Assembly: GCF_014643595.1 (NCBI RefSeq)
Contig: NZ_BMJT01000001.1
Location: 1-64,000, forward strand
DNA length: 64,000 bases
From: Lysinibacillus alkalisoli
GTDB lineage: Bacteria; Bacillota; Bacilli; Bacillales_A; Planococcaceae
Direction of reading: 5' to 3'
The notes beneath the pieces were generated by a model. The model did not search any database, had not been told where the DNA came from, and saw only the letters and a list, made by a program, of their open reading frames with translations. The position numbers were made by a program, and so were the translations under genes. Below, in pieces: positions 53,031 to 61,266 of this stretch. Position 1 is the stretch's first letter; each line of letters starts with the position of its first letter.

Positions 53031-55511
53031 ATGGTTTGGTTAGAGACTAAGATTAAGCCACCTAATGTAGCAGCAGGCGTATTAAATCGACAACGGTTAT
53101 TGAAGTTATTTAAAAATAACGATAATACACGTTTATTTGTGATTAAGGCACCTGCAGGGTACGGCAAGACGACATTATTAAGTCAATATGTTGATATGTT
53201 ATCAGAGCAAGTAGCATGGTTAACAATTGATGCGGCAGACAATGATCCCGTTCGTTTCTGGCAATATGTTTCCTATACGATTATGAAACAAATAAATCCA
53301 TCACTCGTAAAAAGCATAAAGACTAGAGAAGATATCATGCTAGAAGTGGACGAGTTATTACAAGCAATCACAAACAATCAAGAGCCATTACATATGATAT
53401 TGGATGATTATCAGCTGATTCATAATCCTGTTATTCATCAGCATGTAAATCGGTTCATTCAATATTTACCTTCTCAAGTAAAGTTATATATTACAACGCG
53501 CGCAGAATTGCCAATAGCCTTAGAAAGATGGCGCGCTAATCAAACATTAGTAGAAATTTCGCGCCAACAGTTATGCTTTACCTATCAAGAACTCGAAAAA
53601 TTCGCAAAAAATCGCGATAAAAATGTTGATACTACGATGTTACACACGTTATTAGATTTAACAGAAGGTTGGATTACAGCTATTCAACTTGTTAGTTTAA
53701 CAACCAATTGGCAAACAGAAGGTATGCAAGCAGGACACGAATTTATTCAAAATTATTTATTACAAGAAGTGTTACCAACATTAGATGATGAGTTACAGCA
53801 ATTTTTGTTGATGACTTCTATGTTAAATGAATTAACGGTGGCCAATGGTATCGCTATTACTCAAATGTCTAATACGGAAAATTATCTGAATCAATTAGCT
53901 AAAAATGATATTTTTACTGTGCGTTTAAAGTCGAAAGAACAAATTTATCGTTATCATCCTCTTTTTGTAGCAGCGTTACAACAAGAATTACAACAGCGTT
54001 ATACAAAAGATGATATTGCAAAATTTTATTACATAGCAGCCAAACATTTATATGCAAAAGACGATTATGTGCAAGCGATTGAATTATTATTGACGAATCA
54101 GCAATATGAAAAAGCAGAGCAATGGATGATTACTCATTTAGTAGATATATTTACGTCACAACAAATCGTAACGTTTAAGCGATGGGTAAATATTTTGAAA
54201 GTTGCAAACTATGATATTGATCTTGAGATCCTGATTATGTACCTTATTGTATTAGGGATCGATTATGAGTTAGATGAAGCGGTAGCATTAACGAATAAAG
54301 TGAACGATAAAATTGCACAAGGGAGTTGGCAAGCACATCCTGATTATCAATCTTTGATTTATATTTTAAATATGACAAATGCTTTTATTTATTTTGCAGG
54401 AGGTAAGGACGGTGGGGAATTAAAAGAGTTATTCCACCATACACTGCAGCAAGAAATCCCTTCTTCAAGATGGGACCAAGTGCCAATGAATTATAATGCG
54501 TCTCAGCCATCTTTATTATTAACAAGTATAGGTGCAAGAGGACGTTTAATATGGCGCAAAGATATGGAACTATTTCAACAGCTTCTCGAAGGATCTAGCA
54601 TTAAAGAAACAAATCTCGTTGGTTTTGGTATAGGTGTCTCGGCTGAAACATCTTATCATAGGGGAGAGTTGACACGTGCTTTGTTTGAGTTGGAGTCTGC
54701 TTTATTATTAGGCCGACAATATCAAGATATGGGGCTTTGTGTACCTATGTATATTTTAAAAGCTAAAATTTATGTGGCTCAAAAAAATTACGATGCTGCC
54801 TATAGTGTGATACAACATGCTTTGAAGATGGACATGGAACATCATTGGAGAGAGCTGCTACACATAACGCAAGTGTATATCGATGTACAATCAGGTGCTA
54901 AGGATATAAGAGCAAACTTATTTAACATTCTACATGTACAAGAGTCTGACTTTACCATGCAACATATGTTTTGGAAAATTGCCTATGTTCGATTACTAAT
55001 AACAGAACAATCTTATGAAGAAGCACTACAAGAAATCACTTATATGAGGGAATATGCTTTAAATGAGCAACAAATTACATGGATAGTTGAACTGGGCATA
55101 TTAGAGGCTATTTGTTATAGAGCATTAGATCAAGTGACAAATGCCTTGATTGCTATTCAAAACGCTTTAACTACAGCGATTGATTATCGTTATATTACAT
55201 TGTTTATTCAAAATGATGATGCGTTAGCAATCGTTCGTATGTATGCTAAAATTCAACCAGATGCAGAGATGCAAAAGTATATGCGTATGTTATTAAAAGA
55301 GTATCAAGCTCAAACACCTCTTATTGAGAGGGAATTGACACCGAGAGAATATACATTAATTCATTTATTAAAAGAAGGTGCTTCAAATAGTGAGATGGCC
55401 GTTAAGTTAGGGCTGTCTGAAGGGACAATACGTGTGTATTTATCAACCATTTATAGTAAATTAGGTGTGACTTCACGCGCTAAGGCGATTGCGAAGATTA
55501 TGAAGTTATAA
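53031..55511 (+). CDS. MalT-type LuxR-family ATP-dependent regulator (LAL)
   Basis: 826 residues from the ATG behind TAGGAGGTG. The N-terminal NTPase has Walker A APAGYGKTT (about 40) and a Walker-B-like LHMILDDYQLI (about 120). A winged-helix segment follows, then a long TPR-like middle (about 330-740). The C-terminal LuxR helix-turn-helix (about 765-825) reads LTPREYTLIHLLKEGASNSEMAVKLGLSEGTIRVYLSTIYSKLGVTSRAKAI. The architecture is that of MalT: ATP and an inducer bound by the TPR region drive oligomerisation and activation. Target and inducer are unknown; the 52-residue gene upstream or the kinase operon downstream are nearest. Confidence 0.92.
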   Translation: MVWLETKIKPPNVAAGVLNRQRLLKLFKNNDNTRLFVIKAPAGYGKTTLLSQYVDMLSEQVAWLTIDAADNDPVRFWQYVSYTIMKQINPSLVKSIKTREDIMLEVDELLQAITNNQEPLHMILDDYQLIHNPVIHQHVNRFIQYLPSQVKLYITTRAELPIALERWRANQTLVEISRQQLCFTYQELEKFAKNRDKNVDTTMLHTLLDLTEGWITAIQLVSLTTNWQTEGMQAGHEFIQNYLLQEVLPTLDDELQQFLLMTSMLNELTVANGIAITQMSNTENYLNQLAKNDIFTVRLKSKEQIYRYHPLFVAALQQELQQRYTKDDIAKFYYIAAKHLYAKDDYVQAIELLLTNQQYEKAEQWMITHLVDIFTSQQIVTFKRWVNILKVANYDIDLEILIMYLIVLGIDYELDEAVALTNKVNDKIAQGSWQAHPDYQSLIYILNMTNAFIYFAGGKDGGELKELFHHTLQQEIPSSRWDQVPMNYNASQPSLLLTSIGARGRLIWRKDMELFQQLLEGSSIKETNLVGFGIGVSAETSYHRGELTRALFELESALLLGRQYQDMGLCVPMYILKAKIYVAQKNYDAAYSVIQHALKMDMEHHWRELLHITQVYIDVQSGAKDIRANLFNILHVQESDFTMQHMFWKIAYVRLLITEQSYEEALQEITYMREYALNEQQITWIVELGILEAICYRALDQVTNALIAIQNALTTAIDYRYITLFIQNDDALAIVRMYAKIQPDAEMQKYMRMLLKEYQAQTPLIERELTPREYTLIHLLKEGASNSEMAVKLGLSEGTIRVYLSTIYSKLGVTSRAKAIAKIMKL

Positions 55512-55754
55512 TTAATAAAAGACACTGATGAAAAGGTAGTGGTTAACGGTGTTTTTTATGGAACCCAATCATGCCTCATTATTTTGTGACAAAATAAAAA
55601 CAATATCTTGAAGTAGCTATGCGAATTTTGCTGTTTAGTATACGTTGTATAAAGCTTGGCAAACATAATAAATGAGATTTATTTTGCCATTTAGGCGAAT
55701 GTGTTTTTTAATACAAGGTAAGATGCAAATTTCACTTGGAGGTATAGTAGTAGA

Positions 55755-56692
55755 ATGAAGGATAACGAACATATTTTAGTATATGGTGATGCATTTGTTG
55801 ATTATATTGCAGATGATGCAACCAATACTACGTTTACCACATATATGGGTGGCGCAACGATTAATGTTGCTACGGGGATTAGTCGCATTGGGGCACCGTC
55901 TTCTTTAATCACAATTACAGGTGATGATCAAACTTCGCAATTTGTGCGTGATGAGTTGGCTAAAGAAGGTGTAGATACAACTATGAGCCAGCTAAGCGTA
56001 TCAGTGGTGTATACGTACACCTAACTGAAAATGGCGAACGAGAATTTAAAGAGTATGTGGACGAAACACCAGACTTACAAGTAACAACAGGTGACTTGAA
56101 TGAAGAGGCATTCAAAAAGGCATCTATTTTAAATGTTTGTTCAGGCACAATGTTTCATCCAACAGCTTTAACAACTACACAAAGAGCAGTAGCATTGGCT
56201 CAGGATAAAGGTGTGATTATTGCCATAGATGCTAATATACGACCTTTACGTTGGGAGAGTGAGACGATTTGTCGAGAAACGATTACTTCGTTTTTTGAAT
56301 CCGCTGATATTTTGAAACTAACAGATGAGGAATTATTTTTCTTAACTCAAACAACAACGATTGAAGATGGGCTAAATAAGTTACATGCTATTATGGTGCC
56401 GATTATTTTAATTACTGTAGGTGAAAAGGGGACATATGCTGTATTAAACGGCGATATTTATCACATACCTGCAGAAAAGATTGTAGCTGTGGATACAACA
56501 GGAGCGGGTGACGCTTTTATGGCAGGTGTTTTGCGAGATGTGCATTATAATGGATTACCAACAACACCTTTTGATTTAGAGCGTTGTGTGCGTTTTGGCA
56601 ACCGATTAGGTGCAATGGCTGCGACTAAAATTGGAGCTTTAACAGCATTACCTTGTTATGATGATGTTAAACAGTGGATTGAGGGGGAGTAA
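55755..56692 (+). pseudogene. PfkB-family carbohydrate kinase, interrupted by a one-base frameshift
   Basis: Frame 1 covers ILVYGDAFVDYIADDATNTTFTTYMGGATINVATGISRIGAPSSLI up to about 55985. The rest (PAKRISGVYVHLTENGEREFKEYVDETPDLQ ... VDTTGAGDAFMAGVL ... KIGALTALP) is in another frame. Restoring one base around 55982-55988 joins them into a normal kinase of about 312 residues with the PfkB signature 2 (DTTGAGDAF). So the break is a recent mutation or a sequencing error. Substrate class: fructose, ribose or 2-keto-3-deoxygluconate. It lies upstream of a Cys-phosphatase with 2 bp between. Confidence 0.8.
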
Positions 56693-56694
56693 TC

Positions 56695-57108
56695 ATGACA
56701 AATTATAGTGTATTAAAAGAAGGTCGCATTTTTCTAGGTTCACATGAAGTAGGGCAACAAGCATTAACAGATGAAACCATTGACCAAGTCATTGACTTAC
56801 GCGTAAATGGTTTACAAGACGCACCAAATAAGTATCGTCATTTACCTATTGGTGAGGGTGAACAAACAATCGTCTCTCTTAAACATAATGCACAAACGAT
56901 TAAAGCTGCTTACGAAGCAGGTGAAACGATTTACATGCATTGTGGTGGAGGCAATGGTCGAGCATGCGTCATGGCAAGTGCCTTATTAATAGAGCTTGGT
57001 GAAGCGGATTCTGTGGATGAGGCAATTGACCAAGTGCAACAGATTCGTCCAACAGCTAATGTGCGTCCAGAAATGGCGAGCGTATTACGCCAAATGTATG
57101 AAAAATAA
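56695..57108 (+). CDS. small Cys-based phosphatase (dual-specificity/PTP-like)
   Basis: 137 residues. The P-loop HCGGGNGR at residues 82-89 is the HCX5R signature of Cys-dependent phosphatases (Cys83, Arg89). A candidate general-acid region is less clear; a conserved-looking IGEGEQT (52-58) may provide it. The gene starts two bases after the sugar-kinase stop, so kinase and phosphatase were probably one operon. This raises the possibility that it acts on a phosphosugar or that the pair controls a metabolite level. Protein phosphotyrosine is the textbook alternative. Confidence 0.8.
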   Translation: MTNYSVLKEGRIFLGSHEVGQQALTDETIDQVIDLRVNGLQDAPNKYRHLPIGEGEQTIVSLKHNAQTIKAAYEAGETIYMHCGGGNGRACVMASALLIELGEADSVDEAIDQVQQIRPTANVRPEMASVLRQMYEK

Positions 57109-57150
57109 AACGTATACTACGCTCACGATTATTATAAAAATATAGAAAAT

Positions 57151-57196
57151 AACAAGCGGCAGGAGAAATCGTTGATTTCTCTTGCCGCTTGTTTTT
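57151..57196. terminator. strong bidirectional terminator
   Basis: A stem of about 19 bp (AACAAGCGGCAGGAGAAATC with GATTTCTCTTGCCGCTTGTT) with a 3-nt loop and T-tail, between the convergent phosphatase and lyase genes. Confidence 0.92.
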
Positions 57197-58643
57197 ACAG
57201 ACTGTCCTTAAAGTCATTGCGGAACTGTGTTGCTAATTGTTCAGGCCAATTGGTTGTTGCTTGTAAGCGCCCAAAGAAGAAACGCAGTACTTTCGGTTCT
57301 TCAGAGAAGGTTAAGCCGCCAATCATGTCACGATTTTCGTAAAGCCAAGTGATGCGGTCAATGACATATTTTACTTGTGACAATGTGAATACACGTCTTG
57401 GCATAGCCAAACGTACTAATTCCATATGTGCTAATGGTTCAACACCATTCTCGTCACGTTGCTCCGACATAGTTCCACGCTCCATACCACGTGCGCCACT
57501 TGCAATATAAATGGCAGCTGCCAATGCGCCAGCAGGATATTCACTTTGTTTAAGATGAGGTAAAAATTCACTTGCATTAATATGGCAACCTAAACCACCA
57601 GCAGGTGTAACGACAGGAATCCCACGTTTTTGTAATGCGGTATTCATATATTCGATAAATTGAGGGCCTTGATTAATCATTTCCTCATCCATTGTTTCTT
57701 CTAAGCCAACAGTAATGGCCTCCATCTCACGTACTGACATGCCACCATAGGTTAAGAATCCCTCGTATAACGTAATATATTCACGCATACGTTCGTAAGC
57801 TTCTTTACTATTTGTACAAATACCGCCACCGCGCGCAAAACCTAATTTACGAGCTGAAAAGTAAATAATATCTGATAAGTCAGCTAATTCGCGTGTGATT
57901 TCACGTATTGTCATATCTTTACAAGCTTCTTCGCGCTCTTTAATAAAATATAAATTATCTGCAAGTAAACTAGCATCTAACACAAGGAGTAACTGATGCT
58001 GCTCACAAATCGCTTTAACATCACGCATATTTTGTAAAGAGAAAGGTTGTCCTCCAATCAAGTTAGTGCCAGCTTCCATACGAACAAATGCAATATTGTC
58101 TGCACCTTTATCTACAATGAGCTGTGTTAACTTTGCAGTGTCTAAATTACCTTTAAATAAGCAATCACTTGTTAAGTTCAATGCCTCGTCAATAAAAATT
58201 TCTTCGACGTGTCCACCATTTAATGTGATATGCGCCTTCGTCGTTGTAAAGTGATAATTCATAGGCACAATGCTATCTTTTGTGACATAACTTTGTGCAA
58301 TAATATTTTCACAAGCACGCCCTTGATGGGTAGGTAAAAAATATTGTGTGCCAAAAATGTCTGTTAATTTTTCTTCTAAACGTGTAAACGTAGCAGAGCC
58401 TGCATAACTATCATCAGCCATTAACATCGCCGCTTGTTGACGATCACTCATAGCATTTACACCACTGTCCGTTAACATATCCATAAAAACATCTTCATTT
58501 TTTAATAAAAAGGTATTGAAACCAGCTTCTTGCATGGCTGTTAAACGTGTTTCCACTGGTGGTAAATTTAATTTTTGAATAATACGTACTTTATGCATCT
58601 CTAACGGAATATTTTCACCCGAATGGAAAGTAATATTAGACAT
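57195..58643 (-). CDS. tyrosine phenol-lyase/tryptophanase-family PLP beta-eliminating lyase (divergent)
   Basis: 482 residues from the ATG at 58643 behind GGGGGC; two upstream in-frame ATGs lie in or too near that site. Family-wide features: LTDSGVNAMS, DSYAGS (Tyr80, equal to TPL Tyr71), PTHQGR (Arg109), NLIGGQP, Asp223 and the PLP Lys266 in YFSARKLG. Thr133 (YHFTTT) and the Arg of MERG match tyrosine phenol-lyase rather than tryptophanase. However, the Arg after the PLP Asp (DATR/DSAR) is Leu226 and the Lys-Lys-Asp motif is Arg-Lys-Leu. Substrate therefore uncertain. Its promoter overlaps a Fur box at 58812. Confidence 0.85.
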   Translation of the reverse strand: MSNITFHSGENIPLEMHKVRIIQKLNLPPVETRLTAMQEAGFNTFLLKNEDVFMDMLTDSGVNAMSDRQQAAMLMADDSYAGSATFTRLEEKLTDIFGTQYFLPTHQGRACENIIAQSYVTKDSIVPMNYHFTTTKAHITLNGGHVEEIFIDEALNLTSDCLFKGNLDTAKLTQLIVDKGADNIAFVRMEAGTNLIGGQPFSLQNMRDVKAICEQHQLLLVLDASLLADNLYFIKEREEACKDMTIREITRELADLSDIIYFSARKLGFARGGGICTNSKEAYERMREYITLYEGFLTYGGMSVREMEAITVGLEETMDEEMINQGPQFIEYMNTALQKRGIPVVTPAGGLGCHINASEFLPHLKQSEYPAGALAAAIYIASGARGMERGTMSEQRDENGVEPLAHMELVRLAMPRRVFTLSQVKYVIDRITWLYENRDMIGGLTFSEEPKVLRFFFGRLQATTNWPEQLATQFRNDFKDSL

Positions 58644-58798
58644 GAACATAGCCCCCATTTAATTTGTTGATTCACCGCATTAATGTATTGAACCATTGAA
58701 GTTATGGTACTACAGTTAATAGGAAAAATAAAGAGGCTTTTAATAAATAGTGTAGTCAAGAAAATGTACAAAATAAAAAGAGAAGGAACGCGTAAAGT

Positions 58799-58827
58799 AT
58801 AGTATGATGATTGATAATAGTTATCAA
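58799..58827 (-). promoter_or_regulatory. lyase promoter with overlapping Fur box
   Basis: TGATAATAGTTATCA (58812-58826) matches the 7-1-7 Fur consensus TGATAATNATTATCA at 14 of 15 positions. On the minus strand TTGATA (58827-58822) and TACTAT (58804-58799) are spaced exactly 17 bp, so the box covers the -35 of the lyase gene. It also lies 28 bp upstream of the lysR start and may control both directions. Confidence 0.7.
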
Positions 58828-58853
58828 TAAAAAGCAAAGGAAACGAATTTGTT

Positions 58854-59753
58854 ATGATGGAACGCTATCGCACATTAATCGTCTTAGAGCAGTCACGGTC
58901 ATTCACGGAAGCAGCAAAATATTTATTTTGTTCACAACCTACCGTCTCACAACATATCCAACAGTTAGAAAAAGAGCTGAATTGCCAAATCATTATAAGG
59001 AAATCACGACAAATTGCATTTACCGAACAAGGTAAAGTTGTCTTAGCCTATGCTAAAAAAATCGTAGGATTAGACGATCAGCTACGCGAGAAGTTAGTAG
59101 AGTCAATTAAAATGCCTACAATTCAACTTTATATTAGCCATTATATTGTAGGTCACTTTTTCCAACATATTTTTAATGAGGATAGTCCCATTTGTAAAGA
59201 TTGCCCTTATGAATTAAATAGCTTTTGTTACGATGATTTGCGTACTAATTTATTGAACAATAAAGCTAAATTTGCATTGATGCCCATTTATGATGCGGAC
59301 AAGTTACTACAAACGACATGTACGCAAGAAGTATTATTTGAAGATGACTTTGTCTTTATTATGCGCAAAGATCACCCATTAGCACAAAGACAAACCATTT
59401 ATATGAGAGATTTAAATCACGAAACCATTTTATTACCACAAAGCTTTTATTTAAAACAAGAGATTGTAGGTCACCTACAAGCACGAAACGTGCATGCCAA
59501 TTATGTACAGATGGCAAGTTTTGAAATTATTAAGAAAGCCGTAGTACAGGGACTTGGTGTCTCGTTTTTACCATGTAAAACGATGGCCACTCATGATGAT
59601 GAACTTATAATTAAGTCAATTAAAGGATTCAAGTTGACACGTAAAAATGGTTTAATGGTAAACCGTCATCAAGCATTAGATCAGTTAGAAATTTCTTTTT
59701 GTCAACATATTAAAAAGCAATTAACAACACATAAGTTGAGTTGTGAAAGATAA
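58854..59753 (+). CDS. LysR-family regulator with a Cys/His cluster in the effector domain
   Basis: 299 residues (or 298 from the second ATG). N-terminal LysR helix-turn-helix (1-62: LIVLEQSRSFTEAAKYLFCSQPTVSQHIQQLEKELNCQIIIR), then a substrate-binding-type effector domain. Near the start of that domain lie His101, His105, Cys114, Cys117 and Cys125 (HFFQHIF ... CKDCPYELNSFC), an arrangement suited to metal or redox sensing and not usual in LysR proteins. It is divergent from the lyase with a Fur box between, and upstream of the iron-type importer. Regulation of the lyase and/or the importer is inferred. Confidence 0.87.
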   Translation: MMERYRTLIVLEQSRSFTEAAKYLFCSQPTVSQHIQQLEKELNCQIIIRKSRQIAFTEQGKVVLAYAKKIVGLDDQLREKLVESIKMPTIQLYISHYIVGHFFQHIFNEDSPICKDCPYELNSFCYDDLRTNLLNNKAKFALMPIYDADKLLQTTCTQEVLFEDDFVFIMRKDHPLAQRQTIYMRDLNHETILLPQSFYLKQEIVGHLQARNVHANYVQMASFEIIKKAVVQGLGVSFLPCKTMATHDDELIIKSIKGFKLTRKNGLMVNRHQALDQLEISFCQHIKKQLTTHKLSCER

Positions 59754-59768
59754 ATACAAAAGCTGTAC

Positions 59769-59798
59769 ACGTTATTGGGGATCCCAATGACGTTTTTT
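59769..59798 (+). terminator. terminator after lysR-type gene
   Basis: ACGTTATTGGG (59769-59779) pairs with CCCAATGACGT (59783-59793), one G-U, 3-nt loop, then TTTTT. Confidence 0.85.
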
Positions 59799-59896
59799 TA
59801 TTATTATAAAAGCCAATACTACTATTATAAATTTTTATAATACGGCATAAAGTAAGCAATACGTATGTAATTACACGTTACTGGAATAAAATGAAA

Positions 59897-59925
59897 TTGA
59901 TAATCATTATCACTAATGCTATAGT
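59897..59925 (+). promoter_or_regulatory. Fur-controlled promoter of the importer operon
   Basis: TTGATA (59897-59902) and TATAGT (59920-59925) are spaced 17 bp. TGATAATCATTATCA (59898-59912) is a perfect 15/15 match to the Fur 7-1-7 consensus and covers the -35 and part of the spacer. Iron repression of the operon starting at 59952 is strongly indicated. Confidence 0.85.
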
Positions 59926-59951
59926 TTTTGCTTGAGAAGGAGAGAGCATAA

Positions 59952-60596
59952 ATGATAAGTATGAGTGCAGCAAAATTTATTGTAATACACCCTTTTACTA
60001 TATTTTCTGTAACGAATTATAGTGAAGAGTTTGCAATTGTGGATCAATATGATTTACCACACACAGACCTATCTGAGTATATGTGTATGGTTGTTTTACC
60101 ATTTGTAGATCAAACATTTTTAACTAAGCATAAAGCTATAATTGATAGATTTTTAGCCCAAAGAAAAGTGGTATGTTTCTTTGGTCATCTGAGTATGCCA
60201 TGGTTGCATCAGCAACAAATGTTTATACCAAGAGTAATTCAACATCACAGCGATTATGATATAGCGTTAGCACAAGCGCACCCTATTTTTGATGGGGTTA
60301 AGGTGCAACATATGCTAGTCAACCGAGGTGTTAAAGGTTTTTTTGCGAGAGGGCATCATCCCGTACCGCCACATAGTGAAGTTTTACTCACCTTTACAGA
60401 CGGTACACCGATTACTTACATTGACCGTACTTCAACAAACGGTACCATCTTTGTTCATGCAGGTAATAATTTAATTGGTCCTAGCACAATGGGAACAGAA
60501 AGCGGGAATTCAACAAGCCGTATCTCACCACAGCTTAGGCAATGGGTGCGGGACGAATACAAAAACTTACAAAAAGGAGAGATAAACCATGCGTAA
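59952..60596 (+). CDS. uncharacterised protein A, class-I-glutamine-amidotransferase-like fold (paralog of next gene)
   Basis: 214 residues. Residues about 35-75 (DLSEYMCMVVLPFVDQTFLTKHKAIIDRFLAQRKVVCFFGH) have the strand-loop-helix-strand order of the flavodoxin/GATase1-like fold, and EVLLTFTDGTPITYIDRTSTNGTIFVHAGN lies in the last third. No nucleophile elbow Cys or His/Glu dyad of an active amidotransferase is visible. First gene under the perfect Fur box, overlapping the next gene by 8 bp. It is His-rich (HHSDYD, RGHHPVPPHSE), which could mean metal or heme contact. No signal peptide. The function is unknown. Confidence 0.75.
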   Translation: MISMSAAKFIVIHPFTIFSVTNYSEEFAIVDQYDLPHTDLSEYMCMVVLPFVDQTFLTKHKAIIDRFLAQRKVVCFFGHLSMPWLHQQQMFIPRVIQHHSDYDIALAQAHPIFDGVKVQHMLVNRGVKGFFARGHHPVPPHSEVLLTFTDGTPITYIDRTSTNGTIFVHAGNNLIGPSTMGTESGNSTSRISPQLRQWVRDEYKNLQKGEINHA

Positions 60597-61197
60597 TATT
60601 GCGGTGCTGTATGGTGGGAGTTCTCAACATCAGCGCACATATAAGGACTCTGAATTCGCGGTATATATTAATCAATGTGTGCCCATTTATGAGTTTGCTA
60701 CGGCTAGTCTTGATGATGTTGATGTGCTCATAATCCCCTCACAAACTCATGCGAAATACTTACATCAAAATATAGAAAAAATCTATGATTTCGCGAATCG
60801 TGGCAAGATTGTTGTAACGTTGGGTTCTCAAACAGAAGAATGGTTACCAGCACATCAATGGGAGTTTCGGCCAACAAACTTTTGGTGGTGGTTAGACCCC
60901 AATGCGCATAGTGGTTTAAAATTAACAACTCAATCCAACGAGTTATTTACAAAATATTTAACGATTGAAGATGCAACATGGCATCAACACGGTGTATATT
61001 GGCCAACCGCAGATTGCGAAGTATTGTTAGCAACAACAGATGGTGCAGCTGTATTTTATATTGACCGAGTAAATACAAACGGCGTATGGATTAACACAAC
61101 TTTAGATCCTGATTTTCATTTTGGTTCTTATTTTATGCCAGCAACGACCCGTTTTTTACGTGGGTTTTTGCCATGGCTAAAAGAGGGCGAAATTTAA
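60589..61197 (+). CDS. uncharacterised protein B, GATase1-like fold (paralog of preceding gene)
   Basis: 202 residues, AAAAAGGAGAG Shine-Dalgarno inside the end of the preceding gene. Aligns with protein A by eye: DVLIIPSQTHAKYLHQNIEKIYDFANRGKIVVTLGSQ with its LSEYMCMVVLPF region, and CEVLLATTDGAAVFYIDRVNTNGVWINTTLD with its EVLLTFTDG region. N-terminal MRNIAVLYGGSSQHQR looks like the first Rossmann-type strand and loop. No amidotransferase catalytic Cys. Tandem paralogs translated together suggest a heterodimer that works with the importer, in the cytoplasm. Confidence 0.75.
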   Translation: MRNIAVLYGGSSQHQRTYKDSEFAVYINQCVPIYEFATASLDDVDVLIIPSQTHAKYLHQNIEKIYDFANRGKIVVTLGSQTEEWLPAHQWEFRPTNFWWWLDPNAHSGLKLTTQSNELFTKYLTIEDATWHQHGVYWPTADCEVLLATTDGAAVFYIDRVNTNGVWINTTLDPDFHFGSYFMPATTRFLRGFLPWLKEGEI

Positions 61198-61266
61198 GGC
61201 AGCATTTTCATGGATAGCAGCATATTTTTAAGGCAAGATGCCGTAGTTAAGAGAGGAAGAAGCAGG

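Noticed and set aside
55980-55995. Programmed frameshift in the PfkB kinase
   Set aside because: No slippery sequence or downstream pseudoknot is apparent; a simple one-base loss explains it.
57195-58643. Naming the lyase tnaA (tryptophanase)
   Set aside because: The specificity residues Thr133 and the MERG Arg fit tyrosine phenol-lyase better, and other active-site residues fit neither, so no symbol is given.
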